From: an uncultured Endomicrobiia bacterium
GTDB taxonomy: Bacteria; Elusimicrobiota; Endomicrobiia; Endomicrobiales; Endomicrobiaceae
Assembly (NCBI GenBank): GCA_938040055.1
Contig: CALHWY010000013.1
Span: 124,001-188,000 of the forward strand
Direction of reading: 5' to 3'
DNA length: 64,000 nucleotides
A program made the translations under genes and the position numbers. Numbering within the stretch: position 1 is the stretch's first letter; every line of letters starts with the position of its first letter. The notes beneath the pieces were generated by a model that worked only from the letters and a program-made list of their open reading frames with translations, had not been told where the DNA came from and made no database searches. Shown one piece after another: positions 55,506-63,556 of the stretch.

Positions 55506-56182
55506 ACGCCTTTATTTTTCAACACTTTTTCAGCTATCTCCTTCCGTTCTCTTTTTTACAATCCATATACTAGTATATAGGAATAAAATACAGAAGAAAA
55601 ATTTGTGATTTTTTTGAAAATTTTTTATGCCTTGCCGGATATTTTTAACTTTTTTCTCAGCTATCTGTCCAAACACGGAAAATATTGACAAACGGCAAGC
55701 TTTTTACGGCATATATCTTAAAATTTTTTAATGCTTTGAAGAATTTTTTGGCCGAATGTATTTTTCTCTTCCGCCGCGTTTTCGGTATAAACGGCCCAAT
55801 ATTTTTGTTTTTGTCCCGTTTTCCGGTTTTTACTCGCGGCAAATCGCGCTTATTTGAAAATTTTTTGCAAAATTTTACTAAACTTTCAATCAATCGGCAC
55901 GGATTAGGGAATTTTCCGGTTTAGCGCAAGCATTTAAGAGATAATATAATTTATTTTATCATTTTATTGGTGTTAATATAAAATCCTTTACGGCATTCGG
56001 AAACTTCTTTCAGCCGCCCTCGTAAAAATAAAATACTTTGCAAACCTCTCACTGCGGCGCTTTTTCCTGACATCTTTGCAATAGGGCTTTTTTAAGATAA
56101 AAATAAACCGGAAAAAAAATAAAGCTCTTACAGGGTTTTGCGGCAACTTTAAAATGCTGTCAGCTTATATGCACGGCTTTTA
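55506..56182. other. AT-rich intergenic region upstream of the giant-gene operon
   Basis: The 677-bp stretch should contain the promoter for the giant-gene operon. A perfect 14-bp palindrome ATATACTAGTATAT lies at 55565-55578, about 60 bp before the ATG; TATACT within it could be a -10 box, but no good -35 is seen. At 56112-56119 eight T residues (minus strand) follow a weak TAAAG/CTTTA stem and may terminate the zinc operon. Short frames at 55657-55893 (minus) and 55685-55924 (plus) overlap each other and look fortuitous. Confidence 0.45.
55565..55578. promoter_or_regulatory. 14-bp palindrome, possible operator of the giant-gene operon
   Basis: ATATACTAGTATAT is a perfect palindrome in the upstream region of the 218-codon gene and overlaps a possible -10 box (TATACT). 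The regulator is unknown; short AT-rich palindromes also arise by chance. Confidence 0.3.
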
Positions 56183-56641
56183 TCACATCTTAACTCTTTC
56201 CATTCCCCGTTTTTTAAGCACTTTAAGGGATGTCAAAGCCAGCCTTAAAAAAGGCTGTCCGTCAGCCTTATACTCTTCAAGCACTCCCGTGACTTCACAC
56301 CAGTCATTGTCTTGAGGCCATTCTTTATCCCAGATGACTTCAAAACCCGCTTCGGCGTCATAAGCGCAGCAGCCCGGGCCGTAGCGTATGACAAAATGTA
56401 AAATTTCACCGCTGTCTTCATTGTTAATAGTTTTATAGATCCCTTCATAGCTTATGGTTTTGCCCAGATAATCTTCGGCGTTCATATAGATGTCATTTGT
56501 CTGGGCGATAAACAGTCTTTCATTTATTTTGATAACTTTATTCCGGGAATTTTCTTTTATTGCGGCGGATGCCCGGGTATCTAAAGTAAAAAATGCGTAA
56601 AAAAGAAAACTCGACAGAAAAAGAAGAAATATTTTTTTCAT
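56183..56641 (-). CDS. Secreted DUF1980/YcgQ C-terminal-like protein
   Basis: The 152-residue product has a signal peptide (KKIFLLFLSSFLFYAFFTL, cleaved near residue 27). The mature part, with LGKTISYEGIYKTINN, FVIRYGPGCCAYDAEAGFEV and DWCEVTGVLEEY, resembles the C-terminal domain of the YcgQ/TIGR03943 proteins, whose CCxxDA-type motif is often found next to zinc transporters. Those proteins usually also have membrane segments and a YcgR permease partner, absent here. It overlaps the permease gene by ATGA and is last in the zinc operon. A role in zinc handling outside the cytoplasm is likely but not shown. Confidence 0.5.
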   Translation of the reverse strand: MKKIFLLFLSSFLFYAFFTLDTRASAAIKENSRNKVIKINERLFIAQTNDIYMNAEDYLGKTISYEGIYKTINNEDSGEILHFVIRYGPGCCAYDAEAGFEVIWDKEWPQDNDWCEVTGVLEEYKADGQPFLRLALTSLKVLKKRGMERVKM

Positions 56642-57468
56642 TTTTTCCTAAAAACTCCTTTAAAAAACGCAATCAGGCTAAATAAAAGAAAAGCCGTGAT
56701 ATTTATGCAGGCTACGCTTGCTCCGGTAGGCAGAGAATACCAGTAGGATAAGAATACGCCCGTAAAAAAACAAACTGAAGATATCAAAGCCGAACATAAT
56801 ACGGTGCTTTTAAATCTTTTACACAGACGCATAGCCGTAAGAGACGGAAATATTATAAGAGAGGAAATAAGCAGCGCCCCCATCATTCTCATTCCCAAAA
56901 CGATCGTCACTGCCGTCAAAACGGCGATCAGGGCATTGTAAACTCCGGTTTTTATTCCTATCGCCCTCGAGAAGTTTTCGTCGAAAGTAACGGCGAATAT
57001 TTTATTGTAAAACAGCACGAAAAGCGCCAATACGACGATAGAAAGTATAACGCTTAAATAAACATCGCTTTTACTCATGGCAAGTATGCTGCCGAACATA
57101 TAATTGCACACGTCGGTATTCATGCCCGTAGACGCCGATATTAGTATAACGCCTATTGCCAGAGAGCCCGTGGAAATAAGCGCAATCGCGGCGTCCCCTT
57201 TTATCCTGCTGTTATCGCTTAGCCGCAAAAGGAAAAACGCGGCCGCTATAACGACCGGGATCGAGATCGTCAGCGGAGCCGCATTCATCACCGTTGCCGC
57301 CGCAAGAGCGCCGAAACCCACATGAGACAAACCGTCGCCTATCATCGAATAACGTTTCAGAACAAGGCTGACTCCCAGCAGAGAAGTGCATAATGAAACA
57401 AGAAAACCGACTATAATAGCGCGCACAAGAAAAGGATATGAAAGCATTTGGAAAATAATATCGGTCAT
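56638..57468 (-). CDS. znuB: Zinc/manganese ABC transporter permease (ZnuB family)
   Basis: The 276-residue product is a multi-pass protein of the ABC-3 family. LLGVSLVLKRYSMIGDGLSH with VGFGALAA near the N-terminus is the family signature, and GVILISASTGMNTDVCNYMF and LGMRMMGALLISSLIIFPSL are further conserved segments. About eight membrane helices can be read. It overlaps the ATPase gene by ATGA upstream and the DUF1980-like gene downstream. Metal specificity (zinc) is inferred from the operon. Confidence 0.9.
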   Translation of the reverse strand: MTDIIFQMLSYPFLVRAIIVGFLVSLCTSLLGVSLVLKRYSMIGDGLSHVGFGALAAATVMNAAPLTISIPVVIAAAFFLLRLSDNSRIKGDAAIALISTGSLAIGVILISASTGMNTDVCNYMFGSILAMSKSDVYLSVILSIVVLALFVLFYNKIFAVTFDENFSRAIGIKTGVYNALIAVLTAVTIVLGMRMMGALLISSLIIFPSLTAMRLCKRFKSTVLCSALISSVCFFTGVFLSYWYSLPTGASVACINITAFLLFSLIAFFKGVFRKK

Positions 57469-58175
57469 TTATTATCTCCTCCGCCGTAAAATCTGTTTTT
57501 CAGGCCGGTCTTGAGATAATCCGCGGTTTCTCCGAAAAAAAGCTGTTTATTATGCAAATCCAGTATATGCGTGGAATGTTCCAGGGCATAGGATATGTCA
57601 TGGGAAACGGTTATCGTGGTTATGCCCGAATTTCTGTTGAGTTCTCCGACGAGAGAGTAGAAATCCCTTGTCACAAGACTGTCAAGCCCTGATGACGGTT
57701 CGTCAAGTATTATCAGCTTTTGGGCCGAACATAAAGCGCGGGCAAGAAGAACGCGCTGCTGCTGGCCGCCTGAGAGTTCGGCGAAACATCTGTTTTTGAG
57801 ATCCGAAATTCCCATCTTTCTCAAATTATCCATAGCGGCGCGTTTGTGGCGCAATGTGTAAAACATATGAAACTCTTTTCGGTTCTGAAGTCCCGAAAGC
57901 ACAACTTCAAAAACGCCTGCCGGAAAATCTTTTCTTATGCCTGACTGCTGCGGAAGATAGCCTATTTCACTGTTTTTAAGCCCTTCGCCTGCGATTATTT
58001 CACCCTTGCAGGGTTTTTTTAATCCCAGAAGGCCTTTGACAAGAGTGCTTTTTCCCGAACCGTTCTCCCCTATTATTGAAATCCGGCTTCCCCGTTCGAC
58101 GGCAAAACTGATATTTTCCAGTACGATGGTGTTTTCGTATTCAAAACAAACTTCCCGGCAGGCGATTATGGACAT
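57465..58175 (-). CDS. znuC: Zinc/manganese ABC transporter ATP-binding protein (ZnuC family)
   Basis: The 236-residue ATPase has Walker A GENGSGKSTLVKGLLG, the Q-loop in IGYLPQQSGIRKDFP, the signature LSGGQQQRVLLARAL, Walker B LIILDEPSSGLD and the H-loop TVSHDISYALEH. The IGYLPQ and KDFP segment is typical of metal-type ABC ATPases. Start and stop overlap with znuA (TAATG) and znuB (ATGA). Confidence 0.93.
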   Translation of the reverse strand: MSIIACREVCFEYENTIVLENISFAVERGSRISIIGENGSGKSTLVKGLLGLKKPCKGEIIAGEGLKNSEIGYLPQQSGIRKDFPAGVFEVVLSGLQNRKEFHMFYTLRHKRAAMDNLRKMGISDLKNRCFAELSGGQQQRVLLARALCSAQKLIILDEPSSGLDSLVTRDFYSLVGELNRNSGITTITVSHDISYALEHSTHILDLHNKQLFFGETADYLKTGLKNRFYGGGDNK

Positions 58176-59212
58176 TAATCAAGCGCCTCCTTGAGTGCGG
58201 AAAGGTTTCGGCTCATAATGTTTATATAACTTTCGCCTCTTTGCAGTTCATCGGCGGAAATATTATGGCATGAATGGAGCAGAAGGTTTTTCGCTCCGGT
58301 ACTTTCGCTTATGGTTTCGGCGATCTTGCCGTTAGAAAATTCTATATGAAACACCGCGGGCACTTTTTCTTTTTTTACTTTGTCTATAAGAAAAGCGACC
58401 GTTTTTGCGCTTGCCTCCGTTTCGGTCGAACAGCCCGGAAAAGCGGCATAATAATCCAGCCCGTATTCGTCGGCAAAATAGCGGAAAGGGAATCTGTCGC
58501 CGAAAATAATAATTTTGCGCTTGGCGTTTCCGGCCGCCTCTCTGAAAGAAGCGTCAAGCTGCATGAGTTTTTGCGTATACGCTTCGGCGTTCATTTTATA
58601 AATTTCTGCATTTGCCCGATCGGCTGCGGAAAGAGCCCGCTCTATAGCTTCTACGATTTTTACCGCGTTTAAAGGAGACGTCCAGACATGTTCGTCGTAT
58701 TCGGCCTCTTCCGCATGATCTTCCTTATGATTTTCGTCATTTCCGTCATGGCCGCGACCGTCTTCATTTTTATCTCCGTCTTTATGCTCATCATGTCCGT
58801 GACGGTCTTCGCCTTCTTCCATTCCCTCTTTCATCTCCTCTTTAACCGTTTTGACCTGATCCATCATAGCGATGACTTTCATATCTTTATTCCCGGCCGA
58901 TTCGAGAACGGATTTAACCCAGGAATCCGACTCGCCTCCGACATAAATGAAAATATCGCCGTTTTGAATTTTTATGATATCCTGCGGAGTGGGTTCAAAT
59001 GAATGGCTTTCAGCGCCGGGCGGGAGCAAAAGCGTTAAATTTATCTTGTCTCCGGCAATCTCCCTTGCGAAATCATATCCTGGAAAATTTACCGATATGA
59101 CATTAATTTTCTTGCCTTCGGAATTTTCCGTTTCGCCGCTCTTTTTTGAACATGAAGAAAAAACAAAAACAACTGAGAGAACAACAAGCAATGGAATGTG
59201 AAAATACTTCAT
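58175..59212 (-). CDS. znuA: Zinc-binding lipoprotein (ZnuA/AdcA family)
   Basis: The 345-residue protein starts with a lipoprotein signal (LLVVLSVVFVFSSC). PGAESHSFEPTPQDI gives the first metal histidine. A His/Asp/Glu-rich loop (DRHGHDEHKDGDK onward, about residues 135-175) and DEHVWTSPLNAV follow. FGDRFPFRYFADEYGL replaces the usual third-histidine segment, as in a clade I associate with Firmicutes zinc operons with AAFPGCSTETEAS. GGAGGT before the ATG is strong. It captures metal outside the membrane for ZnuBC. The Firmicutes-like form may reflect transfer. Confidence 0.9.
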   Translation of the reverse strand: MKYFHIPLLVVLSVVFVFSSCSKKSGETENSEGKKINVISVNFPGYDFAREIAGDKINLTLLLPPGAESHSFEPTPQDIIKIQNGDIFIYVGGESDSWVKSVLESAGNKDMKVIAMMDQVKTVKEEMKEGMEEGEDRHGHDEHKDGDKNEDGRGHDGNDENHKEDHAEEAEYDEHVWTSPLNAVKIVEAIERALSAADRANAEIYKMNAEAYTQKLMQLDASFREAAGNAKRKIIIFGDRFPFRYFADEYGLDYYAAFPGCSTETEASAKTVAFLIDKVKKEKVPAVFHIEFSNGKIAETISESTGAKNLLLHSCHNISADELQRGESYINIMSRNLSALKEALD

Positions 59213-59278
59213 AAAACCTCCGTAAAATCAAAATTAAACCTACGGCAATCTTTCCTGCAGATATTGATGCGGGAAATT

Positions 59279-59575
59279 TCAGGTATTAAGCTGCACTTTC
59301 AGGTATACAAGGGTATTGTTAAAAGACTGGATATTTTTTTTCAAAAACAAGGCAAAGACAATAAACGCGAAAACGCAAAAAACGGAAAGATTTCCTTCTT
59401 CCGATGTGAATTTTAAATTATTTGAAATATCGGCAAGATGAACGCATACGGCGCAGTCCTTATCTGCGCATTTATGATGCCCGCTGTGGGCAATCACAAG
59501 CACGGCCGATAAAAACAAAGACGCGATAAAAAAAAAGCATGCGGCAATTAATATAAAATGCCCGGCGGTTTTCAT
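59279..59575 (-). CDS. Small two-helix membrane protein with Cys/His metal motif
   Basis: The 98-residue product has membrane segments at about residues 7-29 and 64-80. Between them lies HSGHHKCADKDCAVCVH (residues 30-46), dense in His and Cys, as in small proteins often found beside zinc uptake genes. It is the first gene after the zinc promoter, 66 bp before znuA. A role in zinc sensing or delivery is inferred from motif and position; I know no experimental function. Confidence 0.65.
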   Translation of the reverse strand: MKTAGHFILIAACFFFIASLFLSAVLVIAHSGHHKCADKDCAVCVHLADISNNLKFTSEEGNLSVFCVFAFIVFALFLKKNIQSFNNTLVYLKVQLNT

Positions 59576-59614
59576 AAAATTATTTCCATCTCCGCTTGAA
59601 TATAAGCAAGAAAG

Positions 59615-59628
59615 TTAGATTAATCTAA
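59615..59628. promoter_or_regulatory. Perfect palindromic operator at the zinc operon start
   Basis: TTAGATTAATCTAA is a perfect 14-bp palindrome located 8 bp past the -10 box, at the expected transcription start. Position and symmetry fit a metal-dependent repressor site; the TTAG...CTAA ends recall DtxR/MntR-family boxes, but Zur or another regulator is equally possible. Confidence 0.65.
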
Positions 59629-59636
59629 TATCGTTT

Positions 59637-59665
59637 ATTTTACCAGCGAATTTTTCCAAAGTCAA
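59637..59665 (-). promoter_or_regulatory. Sigma-70-type promoter of the zinc operon
   Basis: On the minus strand TTGACT (59660-59665) and TAAAAT (59637-59642) are 17 bp apart. Transcription should start near 59630, about 55 bp before the first gene, in the palindrome. Confidence 0.75.
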
Positions 59666-59900
59666 GAAACATATAGGGTCCGAATCATTATAAAATTGAT
59701 GTTTTCCGGCGTTTTCCGGAAAATGAAGATTTTTTGATACAGCGCGACATATAAAATTCGACAAAATGAAAGAATTTTTGAAAATCTTACGGGAAAAAGC
59801 ATTCATTTTTCTTTATTACGGCATTTCCGGTTACCACGGTGCGGATATATAATGCGCATTTCTCAGATATTCATTATTTTTTGCGGCATCCCCGCCTTTG

Positions 59901-59919
59901 TGCCTGTCGCAGACAGGCA
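59901..59919. repeat. 8-bp perfect hairpin (TGCCTGTC / GACAGGCA)
   Basis: The arms are exact complements around a 3-nt loop GCA. No T-run follows on either strand. It resembles the GCCTG-rich inverted repeat at 23615-23654 and the GGCAGGCAGGCC segment near 60155. Confidence 0.5.
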
Positions 59920-60185
59920 TTTGCCCGAATTTATCCGTCTCCGCCGGCTTAATGAAATTTATAAATGCGAACGGACAAGCGGAAAATTTCCGGCATTACC
60001 GGCCGCCGCGCACGGACGCGATAAGCCGGGCTTGATCTCCTGTTAAATAACCCAAAACGAATATCTTGTCAAATTTCATACATGCTTAAAGAACAGCAAA
60101 AATAAAAAATCAAAAATATATTTCATATTCATAACCGCTCTTGCCGCGATTCCGGCAGGCAGGCCGCCCGCCGCATTTCATCCGT

Positions 60186-61259
60186 TTATATTATCAGCAT
60201 TGAATCGCCGTAAGAAAAAAACCTATATCGTTTTTCAACGGCTTCTTTATAGGCTTTCAGAATCAGCTCTCTTGAAGCAAAAGCGCTTGCCATCATTAAA
60301 GGAGTGGATTTTGGAAGATGAAGATTCGTTACCAAAGCATCGACTATCTTAAATTCATAACCGGGATAAATAAAAATGGAAGTTTCTCCGGAAAATTCTT
60401 TTATGTATATTTTGCCGTCTTCGCCGAATCCCGTTTCCGCCGCAAGAGATTCCAGCGCCCTGGCGGAAGTCGTTCCTACGGAAACTATTCTTTTGCCGTT
60501 TTTAACCGAAGCGTTTATTAAAGCGGCGTTTGCGGCGTCTATATGATACTTTTCGGACATCATTTTATGATCGTTCAAGTCATCGCTTACAATCGGCTTA
60601 AACGTTCCCCAGCCCACATGCAAAGTCAGCCCGGCAATACAGACTCCTTTATTTCTGAGACCGGTTAAAATCTCATCCGTAAAATGAAGGCCTGCCGTAG
60701 GAGCGGCTATCGCTCCCGGTTCCTGAGCGTAAACCGTCTGGTATCTTTTTCTGTCAAACTCCGAAAAGCGTTCGGACAGACCTTCTTTTCTGTTGATATA
60801 GGGCGGAAGAGGCATTATGCCGTTTTTTTGCAGAAAACTTAAAACATCCGGTTTGTTGAACTCGGCTATCGTTTCTCCCTTATCCGTCCTTGATTTAACA
60901 ATGCATTCATAACCTTCATTAAAAAAGACTTTTTTTCCGGCTTCAAGAAAAGGTTTCATTAACACTTTATATTCTCTGCCGCCGTGACACGGATCAAGAA
61001 ACAAAAGTTCGACCTTTCCCCCGCTTATTTTTTTTCCGAAAAGCCTTGAAGGCACCACTTTAGTCGTATTTATTACAATGCAGTCGCCCTCATTAAAATA
61101 ACCGGCGATATCCGAAAATTTCCTGTGTTCAAAACGCGCGCCGTCTTTATGAACAACAAGCATACGCGAATCCGATCTTTTTTCAGCTGGTTTCTGGGCT
61201 ATAAGCTCCTGTCCGATCGCATAATCATAATTTTTAAGCATGCTGTCGCGGCTGTCCAT
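60186..61259 (-). CDS. queA: tRNA S-adenosylmethionine ribosyltransferase-isomerase
   Basis: QueA moves the ribosyl part of SAM onto preQ1 in tRNA to give epoxyqueuosine. Family blocks are YDYAIGQELIAQKPAEKRSD, INTTKVVPSRLFGKK, GAIAAPTAGLHFTDEIL, LHVGWGTFKPI and VGTTSARALE. The length (357) is standard. The ATG at 61259 overlaps the stop of the SpoIID-like gene (TGATG); a second ATG six codons later is also possible. QueH, which acts next in the pathway, is encoded in the same operon. Confidence 0.95.
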   Translation of the reverse strand: MDSRDSMLKNYDYAIGQELIAQKPAEKRSDSRMLVVHKDGARFEHRKFSDIAGYFNEGDCIVINTTKVVPSRLFGKKISGGKVELLFLDPCHGGREYKVLMKPFLEAGKKVFFNEGYECIVKSRTDKGETIAEFNKPDVLSFLQKNGIMPLPPYINRKEGLSERFSEFDRKRYQTVYAQEPGAIAAPTAGLHFTDEILTGLRNKGVCIAGLTLHVGWGTFKPIVSDDLNDHKMMSEKYHIDAANAALINASVKNGKRIVSVGTTSARALESLAAETGFGEDGKIYIKEFSGETSIFIYPGYEFKIVDALVTNLHLPKSTPLMMASAFASRELILKAYKEAVEKRYRFFSYGDSMLII

Positions 61260-62383
61260 CAGCGATATTTCACCTTTTGCACTTTAGTTTTCGGATAATA
61301 ATATACCAATATATCTTTATACTTTTTCCCTTTATCGGCCATCCCTTTTGCGCCCCACTGGCACAGGCCTACTTTATGTCCCCAGCCCCTTCCTTTAAAG
61401 TATATCTTTTCTCCGTTTTTTTTCACGCTGTCCAGAGTGGTGCTTCTTATCTGCCAGGCGTCAACGGCAAGACGGAATTTATAAGCGTTTATCGCTAAAG
61501 TTCCTTTGCCGTGTTTTATGGCTATTTCCCGCGCGGACCCGGCCGGAGTTATCCCTTTTATTCCTATCGATTTAATTTTTCCGACTCCGTATTTCGACAG
61601 TTTCCGTCTTACAAAACTCTCATCCAAAACCTTTTCCCAGCAAGCGTGCGGGGCGTTTGCACAGTACCCGCATTTTACTCCTTTAAGATAAACGGGCGTA
61701 TTTGCGCTCCAGCTCCATACGTATCTCGGATCTTCCGTATGTCCGCCGCAGCTGGCGTGGAAAACCGTCTGAGCAAGTTTTCCGTCATAAGTCAGAACTT
61801 CGTTTTTTGTCGCGGATACGGCCATATTAGTGCTGAGAGCTTCCCATGCCGCTCCCCCGTAAACCTGGCAATGGGTGGTATTGCACATATCAAAACCCAT
61901 GCCTTCGTGTTTACCCATATTGGCCAAAGTGTAAGTTCTGCTTATAACGGCCTGCGTTTTTAAAGCTTCTGCCCCCCATCCGGGACTCGCCTCTTTAGGG
62001 AGAACTCCTTTCAGATAATCTTCAACGGTAAGAACGTTTACGACAACGGCTTTCGAGTTGAACTTGCCGGCCGTGAGAAAACCTCTGTAAGCCTTTTTAT
62101 CCGCAAAAATTATTCCGTTCGAACTTTCAATCTTTAAAGGAGGCTTTACCGTAAAACTTCCCATCTTAAAACCGCCTTCGCAAACCGCGATAACGGTCAT
62201 TCCTTTTGTAAGCCTGAACTTTCTGTTGTCCGCGTCGCTAATCACAAACCCGTCGGTGGCCGCTACCGAAAAAGAAACGGCATCCGTTATTATGCCGACC
62301 CTGATATTTTTTTTTGCCGCATACGCGTATACGGCAGGCGTAAAAAACAATAAAATAAAACAAATGATGAAAATCTTTTTCAA
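61259..62383 (-). CDS. SpoIID/LytB-domain protein (secreted)
   Basis: SpoIID proteins are peptidoglycan lytic transglycosylases; relatives in non-sporulating bacteria are thought to act on the cell wall. TVEDYLKGVLPKEASPGWGA followed by EALKTQAVISRTY, then TTHCQVYGG and FHASCGGHTED, and the C-terminal GRGWGHKVGLCQWGAKGMA are the family blocks. I place the start at a TTG at 62383, with AAGGA upstream; the protein then begins with a clear signal peptide (KKIFIICFILLFFTPAVYAYA) and has 374 residues. A longer frame to 62500 lies inside the preceding gene and is basic and unlikely. Confidence 0.88.
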   Translation of the reverse strand: MKKIFIICFILLFFTPAVYAYAAKKNIRVGIITDAVSFSVAATDGFVISDADNRKFRLTKGMTVIAVCEGGFKMGSFTVKPPLKIESSNGIIFADKKAYRGFLTAGKFNSKAVVVNVLTVEDYLKGVLPKEASPGWGAEALKTQAVISRTYTLANMGKHEGMGFDMCNTTHCQVYGGAAWEALSTNMAVSATKNEVLTYDGKLAQTVFHASCGGHTEDPRYVWSWSANTPVYLKGVKCGYCANAPHACWEKVLDESFVRRKLSKYGVGKIKSIGIKGITPAGSAREIAIKHGKGTLAINAYKFRLAVDAWQIRSTTLDSVKKNGEKIYFKGRGWGHKVGLCQWGAKGMADKGKKYKDILVYYYPKTKVQKVKYR

Positions 62384-62397
62384 GAGCCTGTCCTTAA

Positions 62398-63036
62398 TCA
62401 GAGCGTAAATCCGAATGAAACGCTGAATTTTCCGTAATCCATATCCGAGGTTTTGCCAAGAGCGTCTTTTACGGCGCCGCTGTTTACGCCGTATTTGCAT
62501 TCGACGATAAAAGGCCGGTATACTATACCTATTCCCGCCGCGTAATAAAAACCGCCTTTTTCGATTGAAAATTTATCTTTAAATCCGCCGTCTCCGTAAA
62601 AAAAATTATATCCGAACCGGCCGAACACATAAGCGTACAATCCGGGCTCCTGAGGCCATGATCTTACCTTTACGGACAAATACAGCGGAGCAAAACCGAA
62701 TTTTCCGCAATAACCTTCCAGCGTTCTGGGAATCTGCACGGAAACGCCCGCGCCGGCGGCTATGTATTCATTGAGATATTTCATATATTCGGCCGCAAAA
62801 GAAAGATGTTGCCCCGCGTCCGTGTTTTTTGTTTCCGGGCCGCCGATATTTTTATGAAAATTGCATTTTCCTCCGAAATCAAAAGAGGCTTTTATGTTTA
62901 TCTCGCGCATCGGCAGAGAACTCCTTGACATTAAAACGGGAGATGAAAGAAGTTCAATTACTTCACAATAAATATCGGAGCAAAAAAAGAAAACCGCCAG
63001 CGCCGAAAATATAAAGATCCTATTGCGTCTTCCCAA
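62398..63036 (-). CDS. Predicted outer-membrane beta-barrel protein
   Basis: I choose a TTG start at 63036, with AGAGG about 8 bp upstream and a 17-bp overlap with queH. It gives 212 residues with a signal sequence (NRIFIFSALAVFFFCSDIYC). The mature part is made of alternating strands with aromatic ends and glycines (YIAAGAGVSVQIPR, GLYAYVFGRFGYNFFYGDGG, GGFYYAAGIGIVYRPFIVE) and ends in KFSVSFGFTL, a typical outer-membrane C-terminus ending in an aromatic-x-Leu pattern. No specific family was recognised. It is 15 bp from the SpoIID-like gene. Confidence 0.6.
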   Translation of the reverse strand: MGRRNRIFIFSALAVFFFCSDIYCEVIELLSSPVLMSRSSLPMREINIKASFDFGGKCNFHKNIGGPETKNTDAGQHLSFAAEYMKYLNEYIAAGAGVSVQIPRTLEGYCGKFGFAPLYLSVKVRSWPQEPGLYAYVFGRFGYNFFYGDGGFKDKFSIEKGGFYYAAGIGIVYRPFIVECKYGVNSGAVKDALGKTSDMDYGKFSVSFGFTL

Positions 63037-63556
63037 ATCCGAACCTCTCTTTATACGATTTAGCGCAGCCGCAATACTTCTGAATATAGTATCCTTCTTT
63101 TCTGAGCCGGTTTTTGCCCTCATAAAAGCCGGGTCTGAAATCGGCATATAAAAAATTCACGCCGTTTTTCGCGGCAATTTCCCTGCCGCAGCGCGCGATC
63201 ATATCATGTTTTTGATAGGGGCTTGATAAAAGAGATGTGGTAAACAGCCCGAAACCGTTATTTCTTGCAAACGCGGAAGCTTTCGCAAGCCTTATTTGAT
63301 AGCAAAATCCGCAGTTTTCCCCTCCGCCGGCAAGCCACTTGCCGTAATCGTATACAAAACCGGTTTCTTCAAAAAAACTTATCCCCAGAGATTGGGCGTA
63401 TTTTACTGCGGCGCTTCTCCTGTTTTCATATTCCCGCAAATCGTAAATATTAGGATTATACCAGTAAAAAGATATGTCAAAATCATCCCGTAAAATTTTT
63501 ACCGCGGAAGCCGAACACGGAGCGCAGCATATATGCAATAAAAGTCTGCGCTTCAT
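63020..63556 (-). CDS. queH: Epoxyqueuosine reductase QueH
   Basis: QueH reduces epoxyqueuosine to queuosine in tRNA, replacing the unrelated QueG. LLLHICCAPCSASAVKIL has the paired cysteines, GGGENCGFCYQIRL and YIQKYCGCAKSYKERF the further cysteines for the iron-sulfur and metal sites, and FYWYNPNIYDLREYENR is conserved. I use the ATG at 63556, which has GGAGAG upstream and an ATGA overlap with ruvB (178 residues). Confidence 0.93.
   Translation of the reverse strand: MKRRLLLHICCAPCSASAVKILRDDFDISFYWYNPNIYDLREYENRRSAAVKYAQSLGISFFEETGFVYDYGKWLAGGGENCGFCYQIRLAKASAFARNNGFGLFTTSLLSSPYQKHDMIARCGREIAAKNGVNFLYADFRPGFYEGKNRLRKEGYYIQKYCGCAKSYKERFGFGKTQ

Larger units (their letters stand above)
59576..60185. 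other. Intergenic region between queA and the zinc operon
   Basis: The 610-bp stretch holds the zinc promoter and operator at its left end and a perfect hairpin TGCCTGTC-GCA-GACAGGCA at 59901-59919. A GC-rich GCAGGCAGGCC segment near 60155 and a T-rich tract (minus strand, about 60095-60120) may end the queA transcript, but no clean terminator stem was found. Short frames on both strands look fortuitous. Confidence 0.45.

Noticed and set aside
55657..55924. Overlapping 78- and 79-codon frames on opposite strands
   Set aside because: AT-rich DNA gives Lys/Phe-rich products without family marks; neither has a good start context.
59615..60046. Short frames on both strands between queA and the zinc operon
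   Set aside because: One covers the zinc promoter and operator, the other has no binding site or recognisable product.
62384..62500. Longer start for the SpoIID-domain gene
   Set aside because: The added 39 residues are Arg/Lys-rich, lie inside the preceding barrel gene, and would bury the signal peptide; the TTG at 62383 has a binding site.
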